Below, piece after piece: positions 45,112 to 56,820 of a stretch of DNA of 64,000 bases; position 1 is the stretch's first letter, and every line of letters starts with the position of its first letter. The notes beneath the pieces were generated by a model, which saw only the letters and a list, made by a program, of their open reading frames with translations, did no database searches and was not told where the DNA came from. Position numbers and translations under genes: made by a program. Where the stretch lies: contig OV651814.1 in the NCBI GenBank assembly GCA_927349885.1, positions 51,802,800 to 51,866,799 on the forward strand. Reading direction: 5' to 3'. This DNA is from Psylliodes chrysocephalus. Taxonomy: Eukaryota > Arthropoda > Insecta > Coleoptera > Chrysomelidae.

Positions 45112-46254
45112 CGAGGGTCATTCAATATGTAAAGAGACAAATAGCTATAGCTCAAAACCGGTTTATTTCAATCTTTCAAAATTAAGGCTATTTTTCAACA
45201 TAATCACCCTCACAGTTATGCACTTGTCCCATCTTTCTTGCAGCTTCCTAATTCCCTGGGCGAAGAATTCTTTCGATTTACTCCGAAGCCACTTGTGCAC
45301 CGCTTCCTTAACTTCCTCATTGTTAGCAAATATTTTTCCACGTAGGGCGTCTTTGAGTCGTCCAAACAGAGTCCACGGCGTTTGCTCCTGATAGCTGGTC
45401 TAACTTTGTGTTCTAGCATCTCAGAGTAGTATTGGTTATTGATGGTTCGCTGATCTTCAAGGAAATCGCAGTAGACTGGACCCTGTGAGTCCCAAAAGAT
45501 GGTCAACATCACTTTACCGGCGCAAGGTTGAACCTTGAATTTTTTGCGAACTGGAAAGCTAGTGTGTTTCCACTCCATACTCTGCCTTGTGGTCTCAGGG
45601 TCATAGTGATGGATCCAGACCTCGTCGCCGGTCACTATTCTTTCAAAAAAAGCGTCTCCTTCAATCAAACTTCGTTGCTTTAAGTCTTGACTAATGGAAA
45701 GCCTTGATTCTTTATGAGCGTCAGTAAGATGTCTGGGAACCCATCTGACATGTTTTTCTGTTCTTTAAATTGTTCTGAATGACATTGTGAACAGTTTCAA
45801 GACTTACTTGAACTTCCTCAGCTATCATTTCAACAGTAATTCTTCTGTTATCACGAATAAGTTCGTCAATCCTCGATTCCACTGGACGTCCACATCGGGG
45901 TTCATCACCTACTTGTTCGGCCACTTTTAAACCGATCAACCCACTTGTATAATTCGCACGGTTCATACAACTTTTACCGTACTGTATCAACATTCTAAAA
46001 AAAATTTCACTTGGTTTTACACCTTCTGCGACTAAAAATCTAATGACTGAGCGCTGCTTTTCTAAGGTGCAATCTTCTAGTGGACTTGCCATGGTGAATT
46101 GAAAATTTTGAGGTTATGTTGACATAAAATGATGAAACAGCTGATCAGAGCATATCCCAAGGTGGCCAACTAACACCCCTGAAAAGATTGTACACATTCA
46201 TTGAATAGTTTTAAAATTATAGAATTTGTCTCTTTACTTATTGAATGACCCTCG
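45112..46254 (-). mobile_element. mariner element, second lineage, decayed
   Basis: Inverted ends CGAGGGTCATTCAATATGTA then AAGAGACAAAT on the left and the complement on the right (CTTTACTTATTGAATGACCC TCG). TA lies at both outer flanks (45110-45111 and 46255-46256). Length 1143 bp, slightly short because the transposase has lost a section. The ends differ wholly from the mariner at 12246, so it is a separate lineage. Confidence 0.9.
45216..46092 (-). pseudogene. mariner transposase pseudogene
   Basis: Begins MASPLEDCTLEKQRSVIRFL, with an HTH region (RRITVEMIAEEVQVSLETVH). After a frame break between 45721 and 45668 comes FERIVTGDEVWIHHYDPETT with the first catalytic Asp, then RRGLCLDDSKTPYVEK. 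The expected HDNARPH box with the second Asp has been mostly deleted and the final SPDLAPSDYH is lost. It is not functional. Confidence 0.88.
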
Positions 46255-47487
46255 TAGATAGTACCATTTGACGTCCACGCGAAGAAAACGATATATAAAA
46301 AATACTGAGTTAACTATCACTAATTTTTAAATGAAAAAATCAAAAATATTTTTCTCAGTAACTCTAAATGGTTTATACCTGGTTGCAAGAACGCTTGTTA
46401 AATCTCTCACTAGCTAATGATTCCATAACTTGATTAAACTGTGTGCAATTTGATGTTCAGGTAGGTAAAGTTTTACCATCCAAATTGCGTCCCAGAAACC
46501 AATTTTATATTGGCGGTAAAACTGGTAAATTTTGTGATAATAACCGCAGGGTTGTCACGTTGACTTAATAAATATTGTATAATGGAAATTATATCTAATG
46601 TCCAAAATAAAAATGTTTTTCAAACTTATTCAATAGAAATATGTCAAACTATTGATGAACCAAAATACTTTAGGCCTTGGAGTAAAATTTTTTTGAATTA
46701 ATTTTGGACGAGGACAAAGATACTTTGATGTGAAAGATGGCACTAGCCATTTATTTAGAATTTATGGTCTAAAGGATAATAATAATTTAATACCTTAACT
46801 TCAAAAGCATCTAAGTATCAAAAGTACCGAAAATGAAAATTTTAGACACATATATGCAAATATACATTCGCGCAGTTTTCTTCTTCACATGTATGCTTAC
46901 ACAATGTAATTATATAAAAAAAATATTATATACAAAACGTTGGATGTTAAGATATAATTATTATTGTAATTTGTTTTTTTTGTAATATGTGGTTTTGATT
47001 GTTTTATTGACAATATAAAATGTACAATATTACCTTACTATTACAAGAAATTTATTTATAGTCAAATAATTAAAGTTAAATAAATCAATTTTTAATCGGC
47101 ATAACAAATAAAATTCTGAAGCCATTTTTCAAGAATTTTAGCACAGTAATGCCTACCTTTTAATGGTCCGGTAAAATTTTCTTATTTGGAATGCAATTCG
47201 GATGTCTCTGTTTATCAGGCTATACATTTTATTGAAACCTGTTGCAACTGGCTATTAATATTTTTGTTAATAATTTTCAAATGCTTTACGTTTTTTAACT
47301 TGATAGTTTTTTTGGGATAAAATACGTCTAAAGGTTCGCTCCAATTACCCCGTATTTTTACGCCGACGACGGTGTTCATTTTTTACTTGCGAAATCTTAT
47401 AACCTTTGCCGATTTTAAAATTGGAGGTTAATGTGTTTTTTTGAAGGAATTGTAAAAGCCTGCAAATTACTAATTTGCAATTAAGTC
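46255..47487. other. AT-rich sequence with a dispersed repeat
   Basis: 46380-46435 is an inverted match to the block at 9690-9760. No gene. Confidence 0.4.
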
Positions 47488-47985
47488 GGATCCATATGGA
47501 AAACTTTTTTATTCTTAGTGATGAAAAAAAGTCATTCTTTATAAAAAGTTCTAAAACTTGAAATACACTCATTAGATATCAAATTTTTATAAAAGTATAC
47601 GAGGTATATCAAATAATTTGAGTTTTGCTGCAAAGTAAAGTACCTTTATTATTGAAAAACTTCGTAAGCGACTGATCAAATTTGATATCCGATGGTTGTA
47701 TTTCAGGTTTTTGACTATGCTCGACTTTTTATGAAGAATAATATTTTTTCTAAAATTAGTTGGCGGCATATAAAAAACTTTATTATTATTAATGTTAGGA
47801 AAAAAGTTAATGTTTATGAAAAGTCGAGCATGGTGTAAAACCTAAAATTCAACCATCATATATCAAATTTTATCAGTCATATACGAGGTTTGTCAAAAAT
47901 AAAGGGACTTTACTCTCAAGCAAAAATCATATTATTTGTCATACCTCGTATACTATTGTAAAAATTTTATATATGATGGTTGCAT
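47488..47985. mobile_element. Modular hairpin MITE family 2, copy B
   Basis: It has the same modules as copy A: CCATATGGAAAACTTTTTTA (47491), AAGTATACGAGGTATATCAA, ATCCGATGGTTGTATTTCAG, CGACTTTTTATGAAGAATAA and its inverse (ATGAAAAGTCGAGCATGGTG, 47816), and ATACGAGGTTTGTCAAAAAT (47881). TCATACCTCGTATACTA follows (47939). The module order differs slightly from copy A, and inversions pair neighbouring modules. Confidence 0.7.
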
Positions 47986-49639
47986 CTGACATAAAAATTG
48001 ATAGGTACCAGCACCCGTTAAAGGGCTATACTGTCTATAGCCCCGACATTTTTAGGCAGTTGAACCGCCAATATTACAATAATTGGTATATGAGTTGGAA
48101 ACAATTTGGGAAACCATATCTCAGCACTTTATCAAATAATTTGATAATGAGGTTACAGCATTAAGGTGGCGTTAAACGATATTTTGTTGTTGTAAGGGTG
48201 TGAATTTCGCATTAAAAGAACTTATAAATCGTTATTTTTACTTATTTTTTCTGTTGTAGATTAGTTGCACTTAGTTTCTTTGGTTACACCATATAATATT
48301 AAAGACTAAAACAAACTTAAATTTCCTTGCAATTATTTATTTCAAATATTGAACTCAGAGAACTAGTTTTTTCCGACTTACAACTCGGTAAAATCGATTT
48401 TTCCTAAATTTAATTCAGAAAATGTCTTGGTATACATGAATGGGTCATTTCAAAAATCACATAAGTCAACTATTGGCAAAATTATTTTTTTATCATGAAA
48501 AGACTTGTCACGGGTACCTACACGTTATGTGCAAAAATCACACAAATCGGATTAACCTTTAGATAAATAAAACTTTTTAAATCTTTGTATTTTTGTACCA
48601 TATACGATTATGACTTATGTGGATTTGCACGGACAGTCGGTTTTTTTAAGATAGCATTTTAATTTATATAGTTGTATCCTTACAGCGTGTTTACACCGAA
48701 GTGGCTGATAATAGCTATTTGTGTATTAAGATCGAAAACTGAAAATTTGTCGTAAGTAGTGTGTAATTTTGTAGATTAACTGTTGACCATGTTGTATTAT
48801 TTAAATTGATTTCGAGTTTAACTAATTGCAATTCAAAATCAATCTTAACTTGGATTATAAAACAATAAAACATTAAACTACGTACAAATAATTTGAAAAT
48901 CATTTATTTAGAAGAAATATTATATCTAATTTAAATTATGCGAGCAACAAAGCTGTCAAGTTTTCCGCTCGGCGATCGACAAAGTTGTCACTTAATGTCA
49001 GTCAAGCGTCAACTTGTATTTGTATTTCGAAGCGCAAAAGCCTAGTGGATAGTGATCGTAGATAAATAATTTTAATAATTCAATGAGTATATCAAATAGC
49101 GCAGATAGGATGTTTGTATTGAAAATTTAGGTTATGTTTACAGTACAAAGTTAACAATAAACCAGGTTATTTTTGTTTAATCATCATCCTGAAGTTTTTG
49201 TAATATTTGGATTATAGAAACTAAATAAAGGATTCCTATACGTAAGAAAATGTTATGGCATTTTTAAAGTGTTTACAAAAAGCGTTTGAAAAATGATTCT
49301 GTATATGTCCAGAGAAATTATGTAAAACATTCGTCTGAACAAGAAAGAGTATTACTTACTTGGACATCAACCGTGAAAGAGGCTTATAGAGGGTGCTTGA
49401 AAAGCGAGATGTATATCAGAAAAGACAACAATTTAAAATAATTTTAATTATACAGCGTTTTCCAAGAAAAAGATAATATCAAAGATAGGTTTTTTAAATG
49501 GGACGCCTGGTATTTTATATTTGCATTTCCCTCTCTTTTCCCATTATAAGAATGCCAGATAGTATTAGATTTTACAGGGTATTTCTCAGGCTATATGAAA
49601 ATCGTACTGACTTCAATGACCTGTATACTGTAAAAGAAA
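47986..49639. other. AT-rich sequence, no gene seen
   Basis: A GC-richer patch at 48950-49030 (GCTCGGCGATCGAC) has no coding signal. Other open frames here are short and low-complexity. Confidence 0.4.
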
Positions 49640-50705
49640 CAATTTGAAACCAATTTTTTTGTCGTAAAAGGTTTTCGATATTAGTCAATATTTTATGCCC
49701 ATGCACTATTTTTTCAATTCAAAAATGAAAATGCAAATACATTTTTTTTTTAATTGGCAGCCCTGTATTTTATATAACTATTTAAAAGTACCTTAATTAA
49801 AGTTTCATTTAAGTAAAGCATATCCTATACCTAAAGTTTATAATTTTGGGAGAGTTTTAAATATAAATGACAAAAAAGATAATTTATAAGTAATTAGAAT
49901 TTAACCAGTTGTAATTTATTATAGACTGAATAAGTTTTTGATAATTTCTAATAGGACTTTAACATTCAGTTAAAAATAAATGCCCCAATCATAGACTCAT
50001 CCCATTATTTTAAAATTGACTTTGAAACCTCAATAATGAGAGATCATTAGTACTAACGTCATTGCCATATTTGTTAAAAGTCTAGGTAGTTTTTTTAATA
50101 TTGCCTTTAATCGTGTGTGTTACTTAAGAAATGCTTAGAAATATGAGTTTACCTTTAGACCTCCATAAATATTATTGGAGGCTAATTAGAGAAACTTTTC
50201 TAATTAAATAAAATCTATCAAAATGACATTAAATAAACTTAGAATGAAGTTTTCAGTTGTTATTTTTATTTATTTTTTTACTAAATGTAAAAATCGCATT
50301 AGGTATTGTAAGAAACTTATTTAGTCGATAAAAAATTATAGCTGGTTAAATTCCAATTACCAATTAACAAACAGTCTATTTCCTATTAACCAGTAACTAG
50401 TTAAAATTAAAGTATTTTGTGAATTAATTATCTTTTTTCTCTGTTAAATTTAAAAGTTGCCCAAAATTATTAACTTTAGGTATAGGAAATGCCTAACTTA
50501 AAACTTCAATGTACTTTTAAATGGTGATATAAAATATAGGGTGGTCAATTAAAAAAAAAAAAAAATGAGAAAAATTATGTATTTGAGTTTTGACCCAGCC
50601 TGTACAGATTTGTTTTGAATTGAAAAAAGAAGTGCATCGTCATAAAATGTTAACTAATATTGAAAACTTTTACCGCAAAAGAATTGAGTTTTGTTTCTCT
50701 GGTAA
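49640..50705. mobile_element. Foldback element with about 310-400-bp arms
   Basis: The left arm (about 49640-49955) and right arm (about 50300-50705) are inverted. Matching phrases include TAAAAGGTTTTCGATATTAG, TTTTTCAATTCAAAA, AGCCCTGTATTTTATATAAC, TCCTATACCTAAAGTTTATA, AAAGATAATTTATAAG and GAATTTAACCAG. Arms are diverged, by eye around 20-25 per cent. The loop (49955-50300) is AT-rich and non-coding. Confidence 0.7.
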
Positions 50706-51689
50706 CATACTGAAAAAATTTTTGAATTTTTTTTTTTGTAAAATCTTTTAAAATATCCATCGAAAATCACATTTACTTTTAAGGGTCAAAAACTTTACAG
50801 AAAGTTTTATTTTAGTCCCTATGCAAAAAATGGAAAATAGGTTATTATTAAAAAATTAATTTGGTCCATTCTAATGTATAATGAACCATTATCCAAAATA
50901 TAATTTTCGGTACAAACATTATTACTTGATCTGAATTTAAAATGTTATTTATCAACTGCTTCTGTGTAAACGTAGTTACCCTACAAGAAGGATACAACCC
51001 AGCGTTGTTATAAAAATGTATTAGATTGCAATTTATTTTCAAATATTTTCCCAGAAATTTCTAGTTTTATAAGCCATGTATTTAAATTGCTGTGTTATAA
51101 TTTAGAAAACATAATTACCTACTAAACGTGAAATATTACCAGCCTTCTTTGTAACTTTTTTATAGAGACTGTTTTTGATATATTTTTAAAACAGTACTTA
51201 AGTATCTCATAGATGTTTAAATTTTAACATCATATTAATTAACATCCCTCGCATATACCTACAACTGAAGTTTCATGTACGCATGTACGCAGCAGTACTT
51301 GCATTAGCAGTTACATAAACATTGATACGATGTTAGTTTACATAATTCCCAATAATGTCGCATACAGAGCACAGTAATGTTTTTTAAGATGATTATCTTT
51401 AGTCTTTACACGGCAGACCTAACAGTCTAGTGTATATATTCTTGAATCTCAGGGAGTAGATATTTTGAGTGAAGAATGAGACAAAAATACAAATTTTGTG
51501 CGTTGCTGATAAAGATAAAAAACAGGTTTTCTATTCCCTCGAATTCAAGAATAGCTACCCTGGTGGTTTCCGTCCCGCGTTCATAAATGGAGACACCAAT
51601 GATCGCTTGCGCTGGATATTCAGTATTTCATTCGAATTTCTTAATTTAGACTATTGCATCATCATGCTTTTTCTGTAAATAGTATATTA
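50706..51689. other. AT-rich sequence, no gene seen
   Basis: No repeat or coding signal that I can support. Confidence 0.35.
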
Positions 51690-51969
51690 CATTACGAGTG
51701 TGGAAAGTGATATTTTTCACTGGAGTGGGAAATATTGTCGCACGAGGCGCAAGCCGAGTGCGACTATCACACGAGTGTGGAAAATCACTTTTCACACAAG
51801 TGATGTACAATATTTTTCCTACGACCACAAAATAATTTCATCAAAAAAGGAAAACCAGATTATTATAATAATTAAAATGTATTTAAAAAAATAATCAACA
51901 ATAATCGTATTTATTCAATTTTCATAATTTCTAAACAAATAAAAAAAATTAAAAAACAAAAAAAAATTC

Positions 51970-52051
51970 TGGCACAGCCAGGATTTGAACGCGGTCGCTG
52001 GACGGTCTCAAATTGCAAAGTTGACGCTTTAACCAACTGAGCTAACAGGCC
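51970..52051 (-). other. tRNA-like sequence inside MITE family 1
   Basis: The minus strand starts GGCCTGTTAGCTCAGTTGGT, a good A box. It ends GCGTTCAAATCCTGGC TGTGCCA, a good B box and acceptor-like end. The anticodon loop would be CTTTGCAAT (UGC, Ala). The acceptor and D stems are imperfect and the variable loop is too long (about 13), so it is more likely a pol III-promoter relic or tRNA-derived SINE head than a working tRNA. Confidence 0.5.
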
Positions 52052-52341
52052 TTACGGTAGTTGATTGATCTAATCGCTTATGTGTTTAACCATAATAAAA
52101 AGCAAATATATCTTAGTTATTTTAAAATTATTTTAATAATAATTGTTAAAGATAAATATCTAGGATCTAATTTACAATAATTTCAATAATTTAACAATCA
52201 TATCGATTTTAGTATTAATATGGACATTACATAGATCAAAATTTTTTTTTTTTTTAACACTTTATTATACAAAAAACTTTACAGTATTGTACACTAAAAT
52301 TAACTCACATCTATTAAAAGAATATCACAGAATAAAACGCC

Positions 52342-55300
52342 TTAAAAGGCGAAAATTTTTTTTGAGAATTTTCTTATTGTGCCTAATGAAATTTTTAACA
52401 TTCTGTCTCTTCTTAACATATTAATAAATTCTGTTAAATCTTTAAAGCCTTCTAAGTTATTATATAATAGAGCGCTGTAAAACCATATCCAAACATTTGT
52501 ATCTGAATAGAATAAATTAGAATATTCAATTTGAAAAATATCTTTACCCTAAAGAGACCCTCTCCATTTTGATTACATTGCAAAAACTTGTTTAAAATAC
52601 GCTGTTTACACCAATCCCAAATGTTTTTAGACAAAATGCAGTCTTTAATACGGTGTGACATGTCGTCAAAAACATTGCATTCGCTACATATGTTAGAATC
52701 GGTAATACCGTGGCGGTGCGTTTTTGATCTTACTGCGTATATGTCATTTATCGCTTTGTATACTACAGAGCGCCACTTGGAAGGAATGTCATTGTTACTA
52801 ATGACCTTCCAGACTGTTTTCCATTTTATCTTGGGAAATTTTTTTTCAATTGATGGAGTTATTGTAATGTTATCTATTGCGTCTTTGTAAATTTGGTTCG
52901 TATTGACTGTATTATTTTGAATCCAATTGAACTTTTGAATGAATTCATAGTACTTTTTTAGACATTTGGGTATTTGTGAGCTCAAATTTTTATCGAATAA
53001 GTTATTTAAAGTCGATTTATAAGTAATTTTATTTTTACAGTTTGTCCAAGAGAGTTGTTGGGTCTTTGCAAAAAGTGATTTAGCCTTAATTTCAAAATTA
53101 ATTAAATTTAAACCTCCTTTTTTAAAAGGTAAATATAATTGGTCCCTTGCCACCCGGTATAAATGACCCCTCCATATATAGTTTCCTGTATACATTACGA
53201 TTTTTTGAGCATGTAAATGGGTAACTGGTAACAATTGTGCAATATACCACGATTTTGAAAGGACATATATATTTATGAATTGAATTTTTTTAATTAAATC
53301 GAAGTTACGTGTGTAACTTAACTGCAGACAAGTGTTTATGTTCTTTATAATTTGTTCCCAGTTGGTTTTAATCATTGTATTAAAGTTTGAAGCCACCCAC
53401 ATGCCCAAATTTTTTGTTTCTGACTTAAATGGAAATTTTCCTAATTTTTCTGGGAACGATTTTGCTAATTTTCCTAATGGAACAATAAATGATTTCTGAA
53501 AGTTAACTACTGCGTTAGAGGCTCCACAATAGATTTTAAGCAGTTTATCTACAATGTCGATATCTTTTTGTTTTTCAAAGTATATAGTTATGTCATCTGC
53601 ATATGCAGATATTTTAATTGTGCGGTTAGAAATTTTTAACCCTGGTAATGAAAAGTCACATATTTTTAAAAATGGTTCCATAGAGATGCTGAAAAGAATC
53701 ATGGATAGTGGGCATCCTTGTCGTACCGAGCTACGAATATCGATTTTTTTTGACAAAAAACCGTTTATCATAAGAGACGAATTTGCTACACTATATATAT
53801 ATTTTTTAAGAAATTAACAATTTTATTATCAAATTGCATTGCTTGCATTACTTGCCATAGGTAAGAATGGTTGACTCTGTCAAATGCCTGATTAAAGTCG
53901 AGATTTAGGATGCCTCCTAAAGACTTTTTTTCATTGTCGAAATCCAATATAGTGTCCCTAATTAAAAGGAGATTGTTGAAGATTGATTTAGTTGTACCAC
54001 AGCTTTGTTGATCACCTAAAACTTTTGATATAACCATTTGAAATCTATTTGCTAAAATTTTCATTAGTATTTTATAATCGGTGTTTAATAATGTAATGGG
54101 TCTCCAATGATTCATAGTAATTGGGTTTTTTATTTTTGGAATTAAAGTGATTATTGCTTCTGTAAATTCTTTATTAGGAGTTGTTGTATTTGTAAAGATA
54201 TCGTTAAGAAGTTTGGTCAATTCGTCTCCAATGATATCAAAAAACAAGATGTAAAACTCGTAGCATATACCATCTAAGCCAGGAGTTTTTTTCTTTGATA
54301 CTTCATCTAATACATTTCTTATTTCTTCTTTTTTTATTGAATTTAATATTATTTTATTATCTACATCAGATAGTTTTTTTTGTATATGTGCTACCATACA
54401 TCGAACATCAGCATCTTTGATTGCTCTTATTTTAAATTTATCAATAAAATGATTCGTTGTATATTGAAGTATGTCTTTAGATGTTGTTAATGTTATTTGG
54501 TCTTCAGTTTGAAGTTTTGATATTATTGAAACTTTATTTTTTCTTTCTTTCATTAAATCAAAAAGTGAATATTTTTCATTAAATTGATCTTTATTTTTAT
54601 TTAAGAATTTTTTTTCTAGTTGTTTTTGTTTTAATTCAACAATAATATTTTTAATTTCCACTATTTCTTGATAAACTTGTTCACCTTGTTTTTGTTTTTC
54701 GTTTAGTTCTATTAGAGACCCTTGATAAAATTCAAACATCTTTTTCTCATCTATTGCATCTGATATTTCTATATTCTTAAAAAAAGATTTTACTTTCTTT
54801 TTAAAAATATAGAACCACCATTTAATGAAATCTGTATTGTACCAATAGTTTGTTTTTAATTTAATTATTTCATTTTTGAATCTATTTATGTTTTCTTCTA
54901 TTAGAGTTGCTTTTTTTATTTTCCAATATCCCCACCCATGATATAACGGTTTTAAATTATCTAATTTTTCTAAATAAAGAATATATGCCGAATGATCGGA
55001 AAAAGCAACAGGTTTAATTTCGGCTTTTTTTATTAATTTTTGGTGCTCTTTAGATATATAGGCTCTATCAATGCGAGTGGCACAATTGCCTCTGATAAAT
55101 GTGTATTCAATTTTATTTTTATAAAGAAAATCCCAAGTATCTATAAGATTTGAATTTTGTATAAGCTGTAAAAGCATTCTGCAAATTGAGGCATTATTTC
55201 TCGAGTCTTTTTGTTGAATAACACAGTTGAAGTCGCCTAATAGAATTGTAGGATAATTAAAATTAAAATGTACGAGTATTTCATTTTGAAAAAAATCATT

Positions 55301-55640
55301 TCTTGTCTTATAATTTTATCCACCTGATGGAGCATAAACATTTATGTAACGAATGTTATTAATATTTACTGAAATAATGCGACCATCAAGTGAACAAATA
55401 ATATCTTTAACTTCATACCCATTTCTATAAATAACACCTGTCCCTCTGTTTGCGTTGCCTACATTTGGAATCATATTATATCCATATGAAAATTTTAAAA
55501 AGTCAATGTTTAATTCTTGTACAAAAATGATATCAATATCATGCTTTCGAATGAAATCAAAAAAGAGACCTTGTTTCGTCGGATTTTTAAGCGAGCTACA
55601 ATTTACCGATAAAACTGTATATAATTTTGTGACTATCTTA
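52342..55640 (-). pseudogene. LINE ORF2: APE endonuclease plus reverse transcriptase, three lesions
   Basis: Endonuclease: TVLSVNCSSLKNPTKQG, IIFVQELN (Glu), INVYAPSGG, LLGDFNCVI, CATRIDRAYIS and FSDHSAY, the full APE motif set. RT: WRPITLLNTDYKILMKILAN, LNLDFNQAFDRVNHSYLW (motif A), SVRQGCPLSMILF (B) and AYADDITIY (YADD). Zinc-type CSECNVFDDMSHRIKDCI lies near the end. Lesions: an in-frame TAA after YAPSGG (about 55318), a frameshift at the TA-rich run about 53780, and a frameshift about 52550 after which the true C-terminus continues to 52342 (FYSALLYNNLEGFKDL). It copies its own RNA at nicked target DNA; this copy is inactive unless the lesions are tolerated. Confidence 0.88.
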
Positions 55641-55680
55641 AAAGATAAAATAAAAAAAATATATATTTATCTATGTATAC

Positions 55681-56820
55681 CTAAAAGAATAAATCAGAGT
55701 CGCTCATTTGGGTATCGCTTTCATTATTTTCCTTTATGTTATCTTCACTTTCATCAATTATTTGACTACTTTGATTTTTCAAATTAATTTGTAACTTTGG
55801 AACTTTTCTTTCTTCTTCGCCCGAGCTTTCACTAGACTTTTCTTTCTTTTTTCTCTTTTTCTCAGTTTTTTTGTTCATGTTTTCTGGAGTCGCTGAAATA
55901 ATATCGATTTGGGATGTAAGATCGGCAGCCTCTTTTTCACTTGCCAAGGTTGTATATTGTGGAGGATTGTGAATAATTATGTTTGGAAGTGCACTATGAT
56001 ATTCTGTTGTTTTAATATCTTCGATAGGTGTTGCAAGGGTGTTTTCAAAAAACATTTGGTTTTCTGAGTCTGAGATTTTGTCCATATCTGAGTGACTGAT
56101 GTTTGTATCTTTGTGGGATATAGCCATGTGAGCATTTACCTCTTCTAATATCGTAGCATCTGGTACCGCATCATCTGGTACCGCAGCATCTGGCACCGCT
56201 GCATCTGGTATCGCGGCGTCTGGTCTTCTAATTGCAATTATTCTGTTATTTGGTTTGTTCGGGCAATCCCTTCTTTCATGTCCAGGATTATCACAAAACA
56301 TGCATGTACGTTCTTGATTTTTATACGTGACCAACGAAGTGGTCCCCTCGATTGTAACGTAAGATGGTACCTTTTTTTTCATTGAAATTAACATTGATCT
56401 CACACCACTTTCCACATTATATAAATCATCACCCGACCAAGTTTCATTTCGAATGGTTTTTACAATTCCATATTTACCAAAATGTTCGATTATCTTAGAG
56501 TTCTTTAGTTCCGGAGGAAAGTCATAAATTCTTATCCATATATCATCTGATTCTTCGCTTATATAAATTTCATAATCTTGTTCTTCATCTGTATACATTA
56601 ATTTCCCAGATTCAAATTTTTGCATTGTTTTTTTTACCAACCACTCAGATATTACTTTAATAAAAACTTTTGAACGAATGTGATCAAATTGTATACATAC
56701 CAGTTGGTCATTGGTGAAATTAAATACTTGTTTAATCCAACGGTGAATACTAATATTAGGAGGTTTTTTCCTAACATTTTTGAAGTCTAAAACCATTGTA
56801 TTTTCTCGTTTAATAGCCAT
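55681..56820 (-). CDS. LINE ORF1: RRM-like and CCHC zinc-knuckle RNA-binding protein
   Basis: 379 residues, open from MAIKRENTMVLDF to a TAG at 55681. Residues about 20-165 have an RRM-like pattern (VCIQFDHIRSKVFIKVISEW; IWIRIYDFPPELKNSKIIEH; FGKYGIVKTI). A single CCHC knuckle follows, CMFCDNPGHERRDC. Then a short tandem repeat of PDAAVPDAAVPDDAVPD (four to five 5-residue units), an acidic Ser/Glu region and a Lys-rich block (KKTEKKRKKKEKSS). ORF1 proteins of L1-type elements coat the LINE RNA and act as nucleic-acid chaperones. The frame appears intact. Confidence 0.88.
   Translation of the reverse strand: MAIKRENTMVLDFKNVRKKPPNISIHRWIKQVFNFTNDQLVCIQFDHIRSKVFIKVISEWLVKKTMQKFESGKLMYTDEEQDYEIYISEESDDIWIRIYDFPPELKNSKIIEHFGKYGIVKTIRNETWSGDDLYNVESGVRSMLISMKKKVPSYVTIEGTTSLVTYKNQERTCMFCDNPGHERRDCPNKPNNRIIAIRRPDAAIPDAAVPDAAVPDDAVPDATILEEVNAHMAISHKDTNISHSDMDKISDSENQMFFENTLATPIEDIKTTEYHSALPNIIIHNPPQYTTLASEKEAADLTSQIDIISATPENMNKKTEKKRKKKEKSSESSGEEERKVPKLQINLKNQSSQIIDESEDNIKENNESDTQMSDSDLFF

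Noticed and set aside
51970..52051. Functional tRNA-Ala gene on the minus strand
   Set aside because: Acceptor and D stems mispair and the variable region is too long; kept only as tRNA-like.
52588..53817. Plus-strand frames opposite LINE ORF2
   Set aside because: Shadows of the reverse-transcriptase frame.
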